DNA from: Paralichthys olivaceus
Taxonomy: Eukaryota > Chordata > Actinopteri > Pleuronectiformes > Paralichthyidae
Assembly: GCF_024713975.1 (NCBI RefSeq)
Contig: NC_091096.1
Coordinates: forward strand, 18,822,458-18,886,457
Direction: 5' to 3'
DNA: 64,000 nucleotides
Shown here: piece by piece, positions 24,101 through 39,100 of the stretch
Numbering within the stretch: the stretch's first letter is position 1
Layout of the letters: every line of letters starts with the position of its first letter
Program-made: the position numbers and the translations under genes
The notes under the pieces: generated by a model
Database searches by the model: none
What the model was told of the DNA's origin: nothing
What the model saw: the letters and a program-made list of their open reading frames with translations, nothing else

Positions 24101-27100
24101 GTTCTGGACAGGTGAGCCTTCTGTCTGATAATCTGACAGACATAGCAGAAGGTGCACAAAAAACACATTATCACATCTGTCATTGCTGAGGCGGACAGAA
24201 ATCAAAACTCCTGCTTAAGCTAAATGGAGGAGGCATATTTGAGTTGTTACTGGGACAAGAGAACACATATTTTTCTCATGTTGCAAAGACACACATATTG
24301 TTAAAAAAAAAAAAGAATAAATACATTCATGTACACAAATTAAAAACAGGCACATTCAGTTGCAGCAGTGTTTTGTGTCGTTCAGTCCCTGTCACTAAGA
24401 CTTACCTGCGAGGTGTTAATCTAGAGTCCAGGCTGCCAGTCTTCATAGTGATTGTGTCAGTGAAGAGTACGTCTTTGGCAGGCGAAGCCAAGGCTTCACT
24501 GTGAGACAAAGATGGGTGTATCCTCTGCTGCTGCAGCCTCTTCAACGTAGCGTAGCCCAGCGCGTCTCTTGGGCTGGTGTACATGAAGCTACAGTCAGCC
24601 AAACTCTTGATGGTGGTGACTGAAGGAGACTTGAGAGATTGAGCTCGGCGAGGGAGTGTGTGCGAGGAGCCGGGCGGTACCAGAGAGACAGTGGACGACT
24701 TCGACATTGACATGTGGTTGGTCTGAGCCTGGGGTGTGAGGGAGGAGAGTGTTTTGACAGTCTTGGCAGAAACCACTGTGTTGAGACTCACACAGTCAGA
24801 AGAGTCTGGTTCAGGTTCGGGATGGTCAGGGTTTCCAACGGTCTCCCTTGAGGGGCTGGAGCTCATGGAGCTGATGCCGCTGGTTGTGGTGTCCGTGTTA
24901 AAGCTCTGACTGCGACTTTTAAACTGAGTACCTCCGCCGCCACCGCCTCCACCCCCTCCTACATTGCCTCCACTAGAGGAGGAGCCACCATCCCCTCCTG
25001 CCAGACGTTCTCGGCTGCTCTGCTCCCGCTCACGGCTGGTGTGCTCCACAGCCCCGGGCCCTGCTAGACCACTTAGTGCAAGGCCTGAGCCTCCTCCCCT
25101 AGCCAGCCTTCCATCTACAAGGTGCTCCTCAGAGCCGCCCCTGGTACCAACAAAGGACGTCTCCAGACTCACTGTGGGACTCTTTGGCATTCCTCTGCCA
25201 TTAAACACGGGGGTGAAGACATCCCCCTGGTTTGGGCTGTAGACTGAGGGTTCGGTCACTGTCCTGTTACGCCTCATACTCCCTGTCTTGAGTTCAGTAG
25301 GGGTGCGAGAGCCTGATGGCATCTTGGGATCACTGGTGGAGCGCAGCTTCTTGCTGGGAAGGGACAGGGAGTTAAGGAAACGGGTGCGAACAAAGCGTGT
25401 GGAGGCCAGGATGGTGAAGGGGCTGCGGTCCTTCATCGGTTTGGGGTGAAGATGGAAGGACTCATCTGACTGGTCTAGAACATCACACTTGTCATCGTCC
25501 AGTATGTACATGTCTGAAAGCACAAAGAGTTGATGAAGACCACAGCAGGAGCAAAAAAAAAAGCAAATGTCTGGTGTAACTGCCCAAAATACCAGATTAC
25601 TATGATGGTGGAGAAAATTAACAAGACTTTCTCTCAAAATGTTGACAGATAAAATCCTACATACTTGGCTGAGACTCGCTCTCGCTGTTGTGACGTGAGC
25701 TGGTGGATTCAGAGTTCAGACTGAGCGTGCTTGGCACTGAGGAAAGTTCGGAGGTCAGGTGTGTGTCGACCTCGTCTGGAGTGACAGGCCACAACGTCCT
25801 GCGACTGTGTCTGACTGCATCCCAGCCGTACTGCTTCAGCACCTCACAGCCCTGCCTGGTCTTGGATATGACCCCCAGCACATAAACACAGGTCCTGTGG
25901 ACAGAGGAAAACTCTTAGTGGAAATACTGAAATTAATTCAGAAAAAAACACAAACATCCTGCTAAAAGTGTCTGTTCAAAATGATGACTTTAAATATTCA
26001 AATCTGGGTATTGTTTAGTGAAAAGTTGTAAAAAAAAAAAAAATTGATATAGGATAAGCATACCCTCGTACTGAGAGCACCTCACAGTGCTGAGCCAATG
26101 CGAGGATGTCAGGAATGACATTCTCCTCCTGCAGGAGATTCAGACCCCAGTTTGAAGAGCCAATGTTGCCCTGCACGGAAAACAACACACCATCAGACCC
26201 ATCTCTTTGTAACTTTAAATATTACATTGACAGTTACAGAGTAACTGAGGTGATAGAATGTGACAGTAAATGTGTTCCTCACCAGTGCCCAGAGAGCAGC
26301 CTTCAGTTGTTTAATGCCCTCCCAGGTGTCCAGCATCGGGGAGCGAACTGTGTAGCTGAGGTCAGGAACCACACTCTGGAAAAGACAGATGGTAAGAACA
26401 AAGCCAGCTGCATCTAGATAAACCACTTGCTCCCCAGTAAAACAAATATAGGGAATTGAAAAATGTAAAAAGGACGCAGTGTGCTGTTGAACCGATAAAA
26501 AGTAGTTACCTGAGCCTCTAAAAGATGACAGCCTGTCTTATCATGGACCAGCTGTCCGTACAAGTGCACAGGAAGATAGACATTTGGTCTTTGTAACCTG
26601 GAGAAAACCCAAAAAAATGAGAAAAATACAGTTTGCATAGCATCCAGCGGTTTGTCAGATGATGCTGACAGTATTCAAGAGTCAAGCTTCTCACCTTTGG
26701 TTGCTGCGTCTGACGTAGTTGTCTCCATCAACAGGTTTACGGTAGGTTGTTAGTGCTTCGTTGAGCTGCTCCTCTATCAGGTCCACATACTTAAGATTGT
26801 ATTCCTGCAATCCATATGACATGTAGGTCACAGAGTTGAACTGATTCTTCTGTTAGTTTGTGGTCTTATCATGATTTAGAAGCAGATGATTTAAAAACTA
26901 TTATTAAATGGATATTCTGATCATACCTTCTGCCATTTATCCAGCTGTTTGCTCACATAACCCCTTTCATTGAGGTAGGAGAAACCTTTGGGAATGGACA
27001 GGAACCTAAACAGAAAAAAGATGCACAGGGTATTTAAAGAGACGTGAATGCGGTTGGATGATAAAACAAATCAAATATATTGTAGTCCAAATTCTGGTAA

Positions 27101-30100
27101 GCATTGCTGATGTGGTAAACATGGATCGATGGTTTTCTGAGCCTAGTTTAGATGAAACCATGACCAAAGCTTCAATCCTAACCAGAACCTCAGTGAGCGG
27201 TACTTTATGTGAACTGGGAGGGAAAAACGATTCAAGCTGTATAAAACTCACCTGAGGAGCAGCAGGAGGCCTTTATCTCCCAGGTGGGACAGGGCTGGTT
27301 TTAGCTGGATCAACGCATGAAGGTTGGCCTGTGAAGCAGCAAAATATAACAAGTCAGACAGCAGGAAGCATAAGCACACTACAGAGGAGGGGACAAACAG
27401 CCACAGCTCATGTCCATGTAAATCCAACATATTTTCTCTGCCTCTTGCAATATGTTAAATCTTTGTTTCTGTGTTAACTTAAAGCAAAACTCTACAAGTT
27501 TTCTACCTTAAAAATGAGTTTGGCCGTTCACTGACTTGAAAAGGGAGAGTGGAGCTGCTTTCATTCCCACTCCGCACCCAGAGTTCTGTCCTTGCTCTTT
27601 GGTGAGCTGGTGCGATCTCCTGTGAGAAATGCTTTCTGACTGATACTCTCAACTTAAACTACCAGCATGAAAGAATAGAGTTTTGAGTATTTGTTACAGT
27701 GGCAACTCTTCTGGTTTGGTCTGGGTGGGACTACACAGTCGCAGATTGATAGTTCGATTCGTTGATAGTGATTTTTTTCTGCATGAAAACCACTTCATCA
27801 CTTGGACATGGAGCCCAGCAGAATAAATCACTAGTAGTAGCTCCAGAGGGCGCTGTTGCTCTGTAAAGTTAGACAATGTAAATTCAATGCTCTGCTCTAT
27901 ATTCATTCAGTTTCTCACTCTCTCTCTCTCTCCCATGTGAGGTGCACAGCAGAGCCACAGCCAATGAACAGCTCTACTGTGTTGACTGTAGTCAGTGAGT
28001 GATTCATGTCACCTTGTCCTCGCACGACTCATCCAGAATGTCCAGGGCCTCCATGGATACGGCTTTGCTGTGGTCATGAAGCTGCGTGACCAGCAGCTCC
28101 ATGCCCCAGCTACTGAAGAACTCCACGCCCGCACGCAGCAGCACACGGAGGTGTTTGGTGGCATACAGCCTACACGTCTGCTCGGTGAGACAAGAGGGTT
28201 GTAGGAATTGTTATTGCTGTCAAGAAGATTATGTTTTATGTGTCTGTCTGTTGGTTTGTCAACCGGATTACATAAAAAAACACTGAACTGTTTTTTTTCA
28301 AACTTGGCAATGGAGTGGGCCAGGGAAGAGCCAGTAAATTAAGCTTGGACCCTGCGGATTGGGATGATTTTTGCTGTCACTTTCTGCAACATTAAGTGAG
28401 TTATCAATTTCTCAGGAAAAAATGTACAGATCTTGAAAAATATTTAGGTCTGTTTGGCCTTGGTGGTATGTGCCCTACAAAGTGCCATTCTTACTTTCAA
28501 TTGCAATATTGTAGCACTCACAAAATGGCAATCTTTATTTTTTCTGCATAAACTGCAGTTGCAAAATGTAGCTCCAACTAACTTCAAACAGATGAGTACA
28601 AGGAAATTGCACGTTTCAGAAGGTATTTTTATGTTCCTGTGGCTGTCTCACATCAGTAGCAGCAGTGAGGATCTTGGAGAGGATCACTCTAGCCAGACCG
28701 TCTCTGCTGTAGTCCAGTGTGGTTACAGCAAGTTTGAGCACAGCGTCCTGGTTCTTCACAGAGCAGAGATTCAGCAGGCTGCAAGTACAAATTGGACACG
28801 TTGTTAGCAGGACCTCAATCTAATGTGTCTTGTGGTTGGTTCATAAAAAGAACAAATGCGTCTGAGATTATTTAAACTCTCTGGGCCTGGAAAAGGTTTT
28901 TCTGTTCACTCACCACTGAAACAGGCCACACTTCTCCAGCAGTTTGACTCCCTGTGGGTGTGCAGAGAGCGTCCCCAGGAAGAGGAAATAGTGTTGGCTG
29001 AGTGTGGTGAGCAGGCCGTTACTCTGCAGACAGCGCTCGGGCTTCAGTCCTGAGGACGAGGAGAGCCACAACACCATGTCCCTCACCAGCTCCTCCAGGT
29101 AACCCTGACCATCCTGGTGACAAGAGGGGGAAAGAGAGAGGACAGACAGAAGAGTCAAATTAGAGAATGGCCAAAGGTAAAACAGGAATATAAGGTTTGT
29201 GTGTCATTTCTCTCACCTCATCTGAGTCCATGAGGAACTCAACAAACTGACAACCAACCACAGTGAGTTGTCTGGCCTTAACGTGATCCAGTGCCAGTCC
29301 TGCATACAATTTACTACTGGGCTTATAAAAGTACAGCAGCCTCCGCACAAACCTGCATCAAATCAAAAAAAATAAGCTAGTCAAATGATTTCCCATGTTG
29401 CAATGGGGTTTTTGATGATATGAAGGGGGTCTCACTTGTGCATGTGTTCATCTTTGTTGTTCCTGAGGGTTACATTTGGCCACTAGGAGAAAATAACACA
29501 AGTTTTAATATAAGACAGGAAAAAGAGTTTACAATTGGAGTCTGTGGTGCTACATGAGAACTGCCTGACCTTCAGAATGGTGGCAATAAGCAGCCAGTTC
29601 CACTCCAGGTTCTGCTTGTGGTTGAGAATGTGACTGTCTCTCAGGTTCATCATAAGTGCTTCTTCTGTGTCCTGAAACATTGATTTTACAATTATGATAA
29701 ATAGGAACAAATACTGTTTGAATTTCTTTACAAATTATAATACAATTGTTTGCTTTGTGAAAAACATATTCATTTATTCAATAAAGAAACCGAACTTAGT
29801 TAAAGGCGTAATAACTTTAAATCTGCTGCACCTCATTCTCACATTGAATCTCACATATTTAACTGGAAAGGAGCAAAAGTGGAAGCATTTATTAAGTTTA
29901 CAAATTGAAGCAAGTTGCTCAGAAATTTTCACAATTTTACAACAAAAGCACATTCAGTACATTCTGAGATTAAATATACAGTACATATATATCAACATGG
30001 AAATTCAACCATTTTGCAGGTGAAAGAAATGCTGTGTCTCAAATCAGACACCGGCTGTTGTCCCCAAATCAAAGTTGTGGTCCATTCACCGAAAAAAACA

Positions 30101-33100
30101 CCTAACTTAAAAATGAATGTTATACTTTCTTGCATGTGGCCCCTGTGTCACATGCAACAGAAATAACAATCGATGACGTGTCTTTCTTCCGTGGCAGCAA
30201 ATTTGATAAAACATTTCTTCTACATACATACTACATAACTATGATGTCGACCATTGAGGGTTTTACTTTTTGACTGCCTTTAATGCACCATCCTGGGACT
30301 TATTGTGCAAGTATGTATGTTTTCATACTTGTCTGTAAACAGAAACTTAAAAAATGATACTGTGAGTATGAGAATATACAACCTGAGACACAACCAAGGT
30401 TCTCTTTTCATTTGTGAAGAAAACTACTGTACCCGTTTCCCCCTTTTCAGTGTTTGTGCAAAGCTAAAGTAAACCCAAGCCCAATGTTTGTAGTGAACAC
30501 AAAGAGATGAAATTGATATCTGCTAAGAGAAGGATGGCAAATTAGCATTTATACAAAAAAGTTTGCCTTTAAACAAACTAAATATGTTGATGTTACACGG
30601 ATGATGGCTACATTTTAAATCTAGAATGTGAGAAGTGTGTTTGTCTTTACCTTAATAACGTAGATATCCCTGTGGACACGCGAGTGGGACTCTCTGCGGC
30701 TATGTGACGACACCGACTTGCGAATGATGTGATCCAGGTAAAGACTGTGTGGTTTCAAACCTTTCTTCTTCTTCTCATGGAAACGCTTCAGATTGTTGAC
30801 CGCTGCACTCGCTCGACTGGAAACACACAATTAATATTAGGGATTTAATTCAGCTTCCCAAATATTTAGGATATATTTTATTTATAATTAATTTCTGGAA
30901 GTGTATTTAATTCACTGTTTGAATAGTGAGAAAATGTGTTTGCACTGAAAATATTTTTTTTGAGAGGAGAAGCAGACGTGTGGGTGTAACAGTGTGTACT
31001 CACAGTCGTTTCTCCTGGGGGATGTCAAAGGAGGCTGCCATGTTGATGAGGGTGGGAAGGCAGTGCAGGTGGTGACTGTGGGAATGAGGAAGGATGGTGT
31101 TTGCCTAAACATGAGAGAAGCGGGTGGAAGAAAAAGCAGAGATGCATTTTGAATTAGAATCACAGTAACTCAGTCATAGCAGGCAGCTTTTCAAATGACA
31201 CAAATCTCTGTATGTTTTGCAGTGACACACAGCAGAAACATTCAGGGCTTTTGCAGTGTGTGAGATGGCAGTGAGAAAAAAAATGTTCTCCTACAGTTTT
31301 CCTTAGTATGCCGTGTGTTGTTTCCCCACTTTCTTAATTACCATGTGTAGAAGTTCTCCCAACAGGATGGTAGCTCTGATAGCGAGCTGGTCATCGCTAC
31401 TTGTCACAACTTCTACAAGACCCTGCAGAGACAAAGATAAGGAAAGAAGGAAGGTTATGGCTCCAAAAGAAACATTCACACCATACAGCTGCTGTGTAGA
31501 ACGGTAAATCAGACATGTGGTGTAAAATCATGCAACAATACAATCAGAGAAACCATTGTGTATGATTCTCCTTAACTCACCTCCAACAGCCCACTGGAAA
31601 TAAAGGCAGACAGAACAAATCCCAGATAGTTGTCCATCAGATCAGGCCTAATGAAGCAAAGAAGAAACTAAAATTACTGAAGACAAGTTACAGGAAATAT
31701 TGTCTCAATCTAATGAGCAATAAAATTTGTTGGCAGAACATGATGTCCTGGTGAAGTTGACCTTTGATTTTTTTTGGGGATATAAAATGTCATCACTGTT
31801 TAATCACATTTTATTCTATCAATGCTTCATTAATAAGCAGATTCATGCCAAAAATGTGTATTGTGGCCATGACCATGAGAATCTTATCAGACTAAATATG
31901 TAGAAATCAGAAGAGATATCAGGTACACGAGAATGGAAGGGACATAGGTATATACGTGTGGACAGACAACCCAAGAGTTGACTCCATGTTCTTCTCTCTC
32001 ACCTTGAACGGGCCCGATGGGGCAGGATGACTTTGGCCTCAGCAGCAACAAACCCATCAGACAGTCTCCAGGTGTCCTGGAACCTGGCAGGGTCTGAGGT
32101 AAATAAGAGCAGAGATGATCCTAAAGGTTACTGTGAACGTAACTATTAGGGTTCTAAAACTAGAAAGCTTTTTGCCATGACCATACAGGGCCACATTGCC
32201 AATGTGGCTGCAAAACAACCAAATTAGTGTGTACCAAAATACTTTGAATATGAAAATGAATTGTGAAGATATAAAACAAATGTTTTCTCACCAACACTTA
32301 GAAGACCTTCTGTGAAGTCTTGAGTTATAATGGGCACCGGAAGTCTGAATATCTCATACAACACCTCCAACAAGCCTTTCTGCAGGGCAAATTACAATGA
32401 AGGAATCATAGTTACTGACAAAGTGCTTCACAAATAAAAAAAAAACATTAAAAATACAAGCGACCCATAAAAATAATAAAACACTTAGGGTAAATCAGGG
32501 GATGCAGTTGATTTAATGGAAGCCACTAACTCAGCTTTAGTCATATATCTTATCTGACATATATCTTAGTCAGATATCTCACTCTGTCAATACTCTGACT
32601 GGAACCAAAACAAATGAAAGCTGGTTTGGGTCTTCATCTAACCACAGCTACAGTAAAATGAAGGCCTAATGGGCATACATTCTACAGACAGGAGATCAGC
32701 GAGGTGTTGGCTGCTAGGGAAGGAACACAAAAGCTATCAACTTTTAATTCTACTAACTTCCTTGTTCTTTCAGAAATTCGCTGTGAATATTTAGAATGTA
32801 GCTGTTTCAATACTTACCCTAACTTCCATATTTGGTATGCAAAGCAAGCCAATTAAAGACTGGATCCCGGAATTTCCAGCCTTGCATAGGTTGATAATCC
32901 CTGAGTGACAGAAAGAGACACATGTAAACTCATGATACCTTCTAAATAAAAACACATTTCATATAAAACAATTCATGTAACTCTGTCTAAGCCCTTACCA
33001 GACCAGGAGCGGAAGGCTGCCACTATGGCCATTCTACTCGACAAGAAACGGGCTTCTCTGTCCTCCCTGAGAACACGAAAACATGCACATACATTAATAA

Positions 33101-36100
33101 ACAACGCACCACGTTCCACACACACAACATCATCGGATCTCTTTTTGCACAGAGCACTGAAAAACCTTTCACAAAGGTTCCAACAACACCATCAATGTAA
33201 AACTTGAAAGGATGTAAAAAAAAAAAAAAAAAAAAAGAACTGATAAAAGACCTTTTTCTATAAAGGCAAATCTTTGAGAGTGACCCAAAGGATGGTGGCA
33301 TCACATCCTCTGGGCAAGTCACTGTGGAGTCAAGAAGCCCTGATAACAAGGGCCATATCATAAAAACACTATACAAGCCCTCAACTTTCTCGACACATGG
33401 TGTTACCAATATAGTAACATAGCAAACTCTAAACAGAGTGAAATGTCAGAACACTATCTTTATTGTCTGTAACTTAACAGTAACACTGTTCATACCCACT
33501 GCCACACACACTCACTTGAGTTGCCCTTCAGCCGTGTCTGCGTTGTGCCGGTAGTGAAAATCTGTGAAAGGGGCGAGGATTTGCTGGAGGACAGACACAC
33601 AGACACAAAAGATGGATGAGTACAAAATATAACAGACTTTTTAAGTGTAAGTAACCCACCAAACTTCTCGCAGTAATAATGACCTAGCTATAGATCTCAT
33701 ATGACATCCCTGTGGATATAATGACTGCACTGATGAGATGCTGCTGTCTCAGGTGCCCGTTTACAGACAATGAGGCTTTAGAGAAATGTTCTAACTAGTT
33801 ACTCTAAGCTTCATGGGAAAGAGACTTACAACCTGAAGCTGTTAATCCTGGAGCACACTGGCTCATTTATGAACAGCAGCTTCCTCTGAATTCATATCTG
33901 TGCGTACCTCCAGCTCGACGTCCACCCGTACGTACTGGCGGGTACGTGGGTGGTTGAGAAGATGGAGTATGGTGGTGATCAGTGCTTCGTTGATGCGACT
34001 CAACTGACAGTCAATCACACTCTTCAGGATGGTGCTGAGGCCACCTCGTTTGGCCACCACCTCTGGGTTCTTCAGGGCTGCGCGTGGAATTATTCAGCAA
34101 CAAAGAAATATCAGACGCTTTGTTTTCTTCTTTCTCGCAAATGAGGTATTTTACAGGGTTTATTTCTGTCCATGAACAGAGCGACTTTCTGAGGCCAGGC
34201 ACTCACCTAGCTCACATACGATGGCGATGGCCGCGCGGACCATGCGGTCTCTCTCTTGGAGTCCATCAGTGCCAATAGCAATTAGAGAGTTTGTGATAGA
34301 CGTGGGAAACAACATTGCATTGACAGTGATAATCTACAGGAAGAGGGAGAGGAGAGAAACATGAGTCAACGAGTTTAGACAAATAGAGGCAAAAAATATC
34401 TGCAATGTTTTTTTAGGGCCTTTCTGAGAGTAACTGAATGTATTCTGAGGGTCACATATGTCAGACTGTGCAATGTATGAAGTGATGGAGAAATACATTT
34501 TATAAGAGTCCAGGCTATATGTAATGAACACAGGGGGTAATATTACTACCTATATGGCAAAGTATTCCTTTACAGAAACCAGACCTGACTCTGTGTGTGT
34601 GTGTGAGGTAGGTGTACAGTAAACTACAGAAAGAGCTAAAAATAACCTCGCCCGCAGACTCGTACAAAGTGTACACACTCTGACACTGCTGCTAACCCAA
34701 TGATATTTCTGGTGGCACTGTGTGCTGCCTCTAAAGCTGATGTCGAGTGCAGAGGGCTATCTCCTAGTGAGTGACACTGAATATACAAATTAATGGCTGC
34801 AGAGGAATGGAAAATAAGAAATAATCATGCTGTGTTCCATATATCTTACCTTTCGGACTAGTCTCAGAGCCTGAGTTCTCTCGCCCTCATTGCTCTGCTG
34901 GATGTCGATGCATCTGAAACAAGAACACAGTGGCATCATTAGTCATGTCCTTCTCGTTTCCCCACAGAGAGAGAAAAATAAACCTGTCAACCAAATAAGT
35001 ACGACTGAAGCATAGCACAAGAACCATGCAAATTTCTGAAATATGCATTATTAACCCACAACATGAGGATGAGCCCAGATGTTTCCATCTGACAGCAGGA
35101 TCTCACCTGGCTATTAAATAGTCCACCTGTAGTCTGAGGACCTTCTGCAGCACGGTGGTGTCTCTAATGAGGTAGCGGAGCGCCCGCAACCCTGCTGCAC
35201 GCACTTCCTTGGCCTCATTCAGTAGAGCTAGTCGCAGACTAAGGGCGAAGAATCAAGGTCCAAAATTAGAAAATGGGAACGGCAAAAGAATAATTATACT
35301 TACAAACTTGATTTATTCCCTGAGTTATTTCATATGCACAATGGATTTAAGATGCAAATGTATATTAATCACCAGGCCTTACTATCTAAGAGTTTTACTT
35401 GGCTGCATAAATAACAAGCTGATGACCTGGACAAGAGCATGTGTTGACAAAACTAAAACTACTGATAAACTGTCACTGACAAACTTACCAAACAATGATT
35501 TCTTCGTGTGTAAACCCAAAGTTTTCTTCACGGTAACCAATGCTGCATAGCAGCTGTAACACAGAGACAGAACAAGAAATCGAAATGGATAATCCTATGG
35601 TTTCACTGGTGGTAGTAACAATCACAAAAGCACTGGGACAACACATTCACAGGTCGTGTAGTTGGTGCAGCATTTTGTCACCAGCATTTGTTGCTTATGA
35701 GTACATGTATATTTTTGATGAATAAAAATAGAGGGTGAGAGAACAGGAAGTAAGCTACAGGTTGAATGATTCTTTTGAGCTGCTTTCAGACATGCACTGA
35801 ACTTCATGCAAGAGGCTCTAGACTTTCTAGTTTGCCCCCTAGTAAAAACTCCAGATAATGTCTGAATAAGCCAATGTAAGAACACAGCAGGAGCGCTATG
35901 ATGACGTTTGTAACACAACACAGATACAAATCTCTCAGGATGAAAAAGACACAGACAAAGCTATAAAGAGAACTTTTGGTAATAAGGGTCGAAGCTGGTG
36001 TTGATGTGCAGTAAAACAAAAACATGTGATCGCCACTGCAGAATTAATACATTTCATCCGGCCTGTGCTGCACCACCCCTCACCTGAACACTCTGTGTTG

Positions 36101-39100
36101 TTGTGAACACGTCTGAGCTGACTACCTCCTGCTGCGTTGTTCATGTGTGAAAGGCAAACTCTGGAGAAAGTCCAGACCCAGGACATTCACCGGCTTTCAT
36201 TTCTGAAAACTACTTTGTATACGTCTTCTGCTGTGAACCTGACTATTTGGCTCTGTTTGGTGTACCCTACCAGGCCTGCTCCAGCTCCTCACCCACAGTT
36301 CCTCAATGATTAACAGCGGCCAACATACTGCTGGTGTATAAATCATTCAAATTATATGGACACAAAATGCTTTGTCCATAATAAACATAAACAAAATCAG
36401 TTCATATTGAAGGCTATTGATGATGAACTGCTTTTGTTTTCACGTCTTCAGCGATAGTTGGTGTCATCTGGCTAATGCTAACAAAAGCACAGTTTAGAAT
36501 ATGCATAATACACACAAAGCAGTGAGTAAGGGTGGGTGATCCTCATAAAAAAAGAAATCATACCAGAAGCTTATGAAAAGTCGATATATAAAATCATCAG
36601 ATCACCCACCCTAAGCAATGGGAGGAGCCACCACCTTTTGAGCACCCTGAGGCACCCAGGCAGTGCTACTTTATCACAGCAGGTAACCTAAGCCTTTCCC
36701 GATGCAGCATCAGCAGAGGAGCCGATGAGTAAATCAAAAGGGTAATTTATGTGTGATTGCGTCTTGAAGATGAAAATAATCCTCTTCTCTCCTTCATTAC
36801 AAACCACAGAGCAAGGGAAGAAATGGAACAGGATGGGTGAACAAGGGCATGGTGAGTAGGGGGTTGTTTTAAACCAGCTGTGATGTCAGAGTCCAAGCAG
36901 GCAGGAGGGGGGCGGGAGAGGAGATGGGGCGATGGGCATGTGACACTCTCCGGGGGATTAGGTCACCCTTACTGTCCTGGAACCCTTATAAGGCATCAGA
37001 GGCATGGTGCTCGAACAGACGTATACACACACGTCATGACTATTACCCTCCTGTCAGTTGTAAACAAGGGAGTTAGGTGTACGGATTACAGACGCACAAC
37101 TCAGCCTCACACTTAGCCTCCAGTCAACCGCACTGCCAGCTGCACCGTTTTCTGAAGGCCAGCACAAACTGGCTGCAGGGCCACCAACAGTTGGAAAAAA
37201 TATGTCCATGACACACAGTCAGAGGTGGTTTACGACAGCGGGGGGCTCAGTGCAAATCAGCAAACATCATTATCATTACAACCGGTGCCCAAGGGTGGTG
37301 AATTGGACATTTTCTCAATGACAAGATTTTCAGTTTTATATTATTCCTGTTCAAAATTGCAAGAGGGCCCAAGACTATTCTAATGTGTGAAAGATGAAAA
37401 GCAGAAAAAGACCCTGCAGAGGTCACTAGTCCATCAGTGAGGCCACAAAGAAAAAGACTCAAATCGAAAAACACTTCCAACCCATTCCATCTGAACCGTT
37501 ATCTGCAGCGGAACGAATAGAAAACGAACTAAATCTCTTATTCTTCCTTCTTTTTTGCAAACAATAAATCTGTGCATCACTGTCACCAACTACTGTTAAG
37601 TATGACACACACAGCCCAATAAATATCTTCTCTGGTGCCCGATAAATGATCACTTGACATATGAGAAATTTAGAAGCACGGCGTCCGTTTATACTGGAAG
37701 ACCTTCACTTTTACCCTCAGTGGTAGAAAATATAATGTTTGGAAGTGACAGTGTCTCAGGTTCATAAAAACAATAACCAGACGTTAAACTTCTCAAGTTT
37801 CAAAGTTAGAGTGCTGCACATGAGTGTTTTACCATCCCTAGAGCTCCTGTTACAGTCACTGTCAGCATCACAATGACAAGACACAGCAAGGCCTACTGGC
37901 AGCAACACCCAAGAGGAGAGGATCAAGGAGAGGTCAGTGGTAACATGACAGCGGATGGAAAGCACAGTTAGTCAGTCTTTACAAAGAGTTAGTCACACGT
38001 CTTGAAAAGATTGATGATTGTAATTGCAGGTTTAACAGCCCTACAACTTTATTACCATCAATAATGATCTGTATTGTCAACACTGTCTAAAGTAATAAAT
38101 AAAACCCTGTGGTAAAAAAATAGAAATCTGGTAGAGTTACCTTTATGAAGTTGTTCAGGTGGCCCAGTTTTCGCATGTTACTGACTCCATGTGATTTGGC
38201 CACATTTTGGAGGATTTCACGGAAGTTTTCTGATGGCTCTGCAGGAGAACATGAAGGAAATACAATGTAACTAAGACAAATGTTATATTACACCATATTG
38301 CCACAATAACAGTCAATGAACTGTTTATGATATGTTGCAGGAAGGAAGTTGGTTTAGCTGGTCCAACTAAATTAGTGTGTACAGTCAAAACAAGGTCTAG
38401 ACTGTAAAAGCAAGACTTGAGCAGGGAAATGGGTTTTTTTTTTTTTCGTTTTCAGTTCCTTTTAGAAACTGTGTAAAAACAGAGGAAAGTAGCTCCAGAT
38501 ACTGTATTTCAACCAAAAGATCAATGCTGCAGAAACAAACAATACACCAGCTTAACAAATTGAATACAAAATTTTCTCCTCAGCAACAATGTTAGCCAAG
38601 CGTTTCAATCTGTCAAATAGTAGCATCTCAGTATAAGCCATCATTCGAATTACTAACAGCCGGACACATTAAAAGACGTGTTAAAGTGTCAATGTATCGA
38701 CTATTACAATCCATTTTCTCAAGTACCGAATTTACATAAGTACAAAATGTACAAATGTAATTTTATCCATGAGAAAAACAAACTGCATCTGTGGTAGATT
38801 TGATGAAACCAAACAAACACTGATGAGCATTTTCTGCTAAACTTGTGGTAGAATATAATATTGCCTAACTGTATCAGACATAGCCTGAGCTGCATAGACT
38901 GACGCAGCAATGATCTGCAAGTGCAATATTCTTCCTCTGGGATAGACTGTCCATGTAAGAGTGTGCAAAAAACATTTGTCATGGTCAGGATTTGAAGTTT
39001 GATGACCTTGAAAGTCTTGGATGCAGACACACCTTAGTCGTCAGTATTAGGATTGCACAAAACTCACGTCCACAGTGTTATGATCCACTTACCCTGACCT

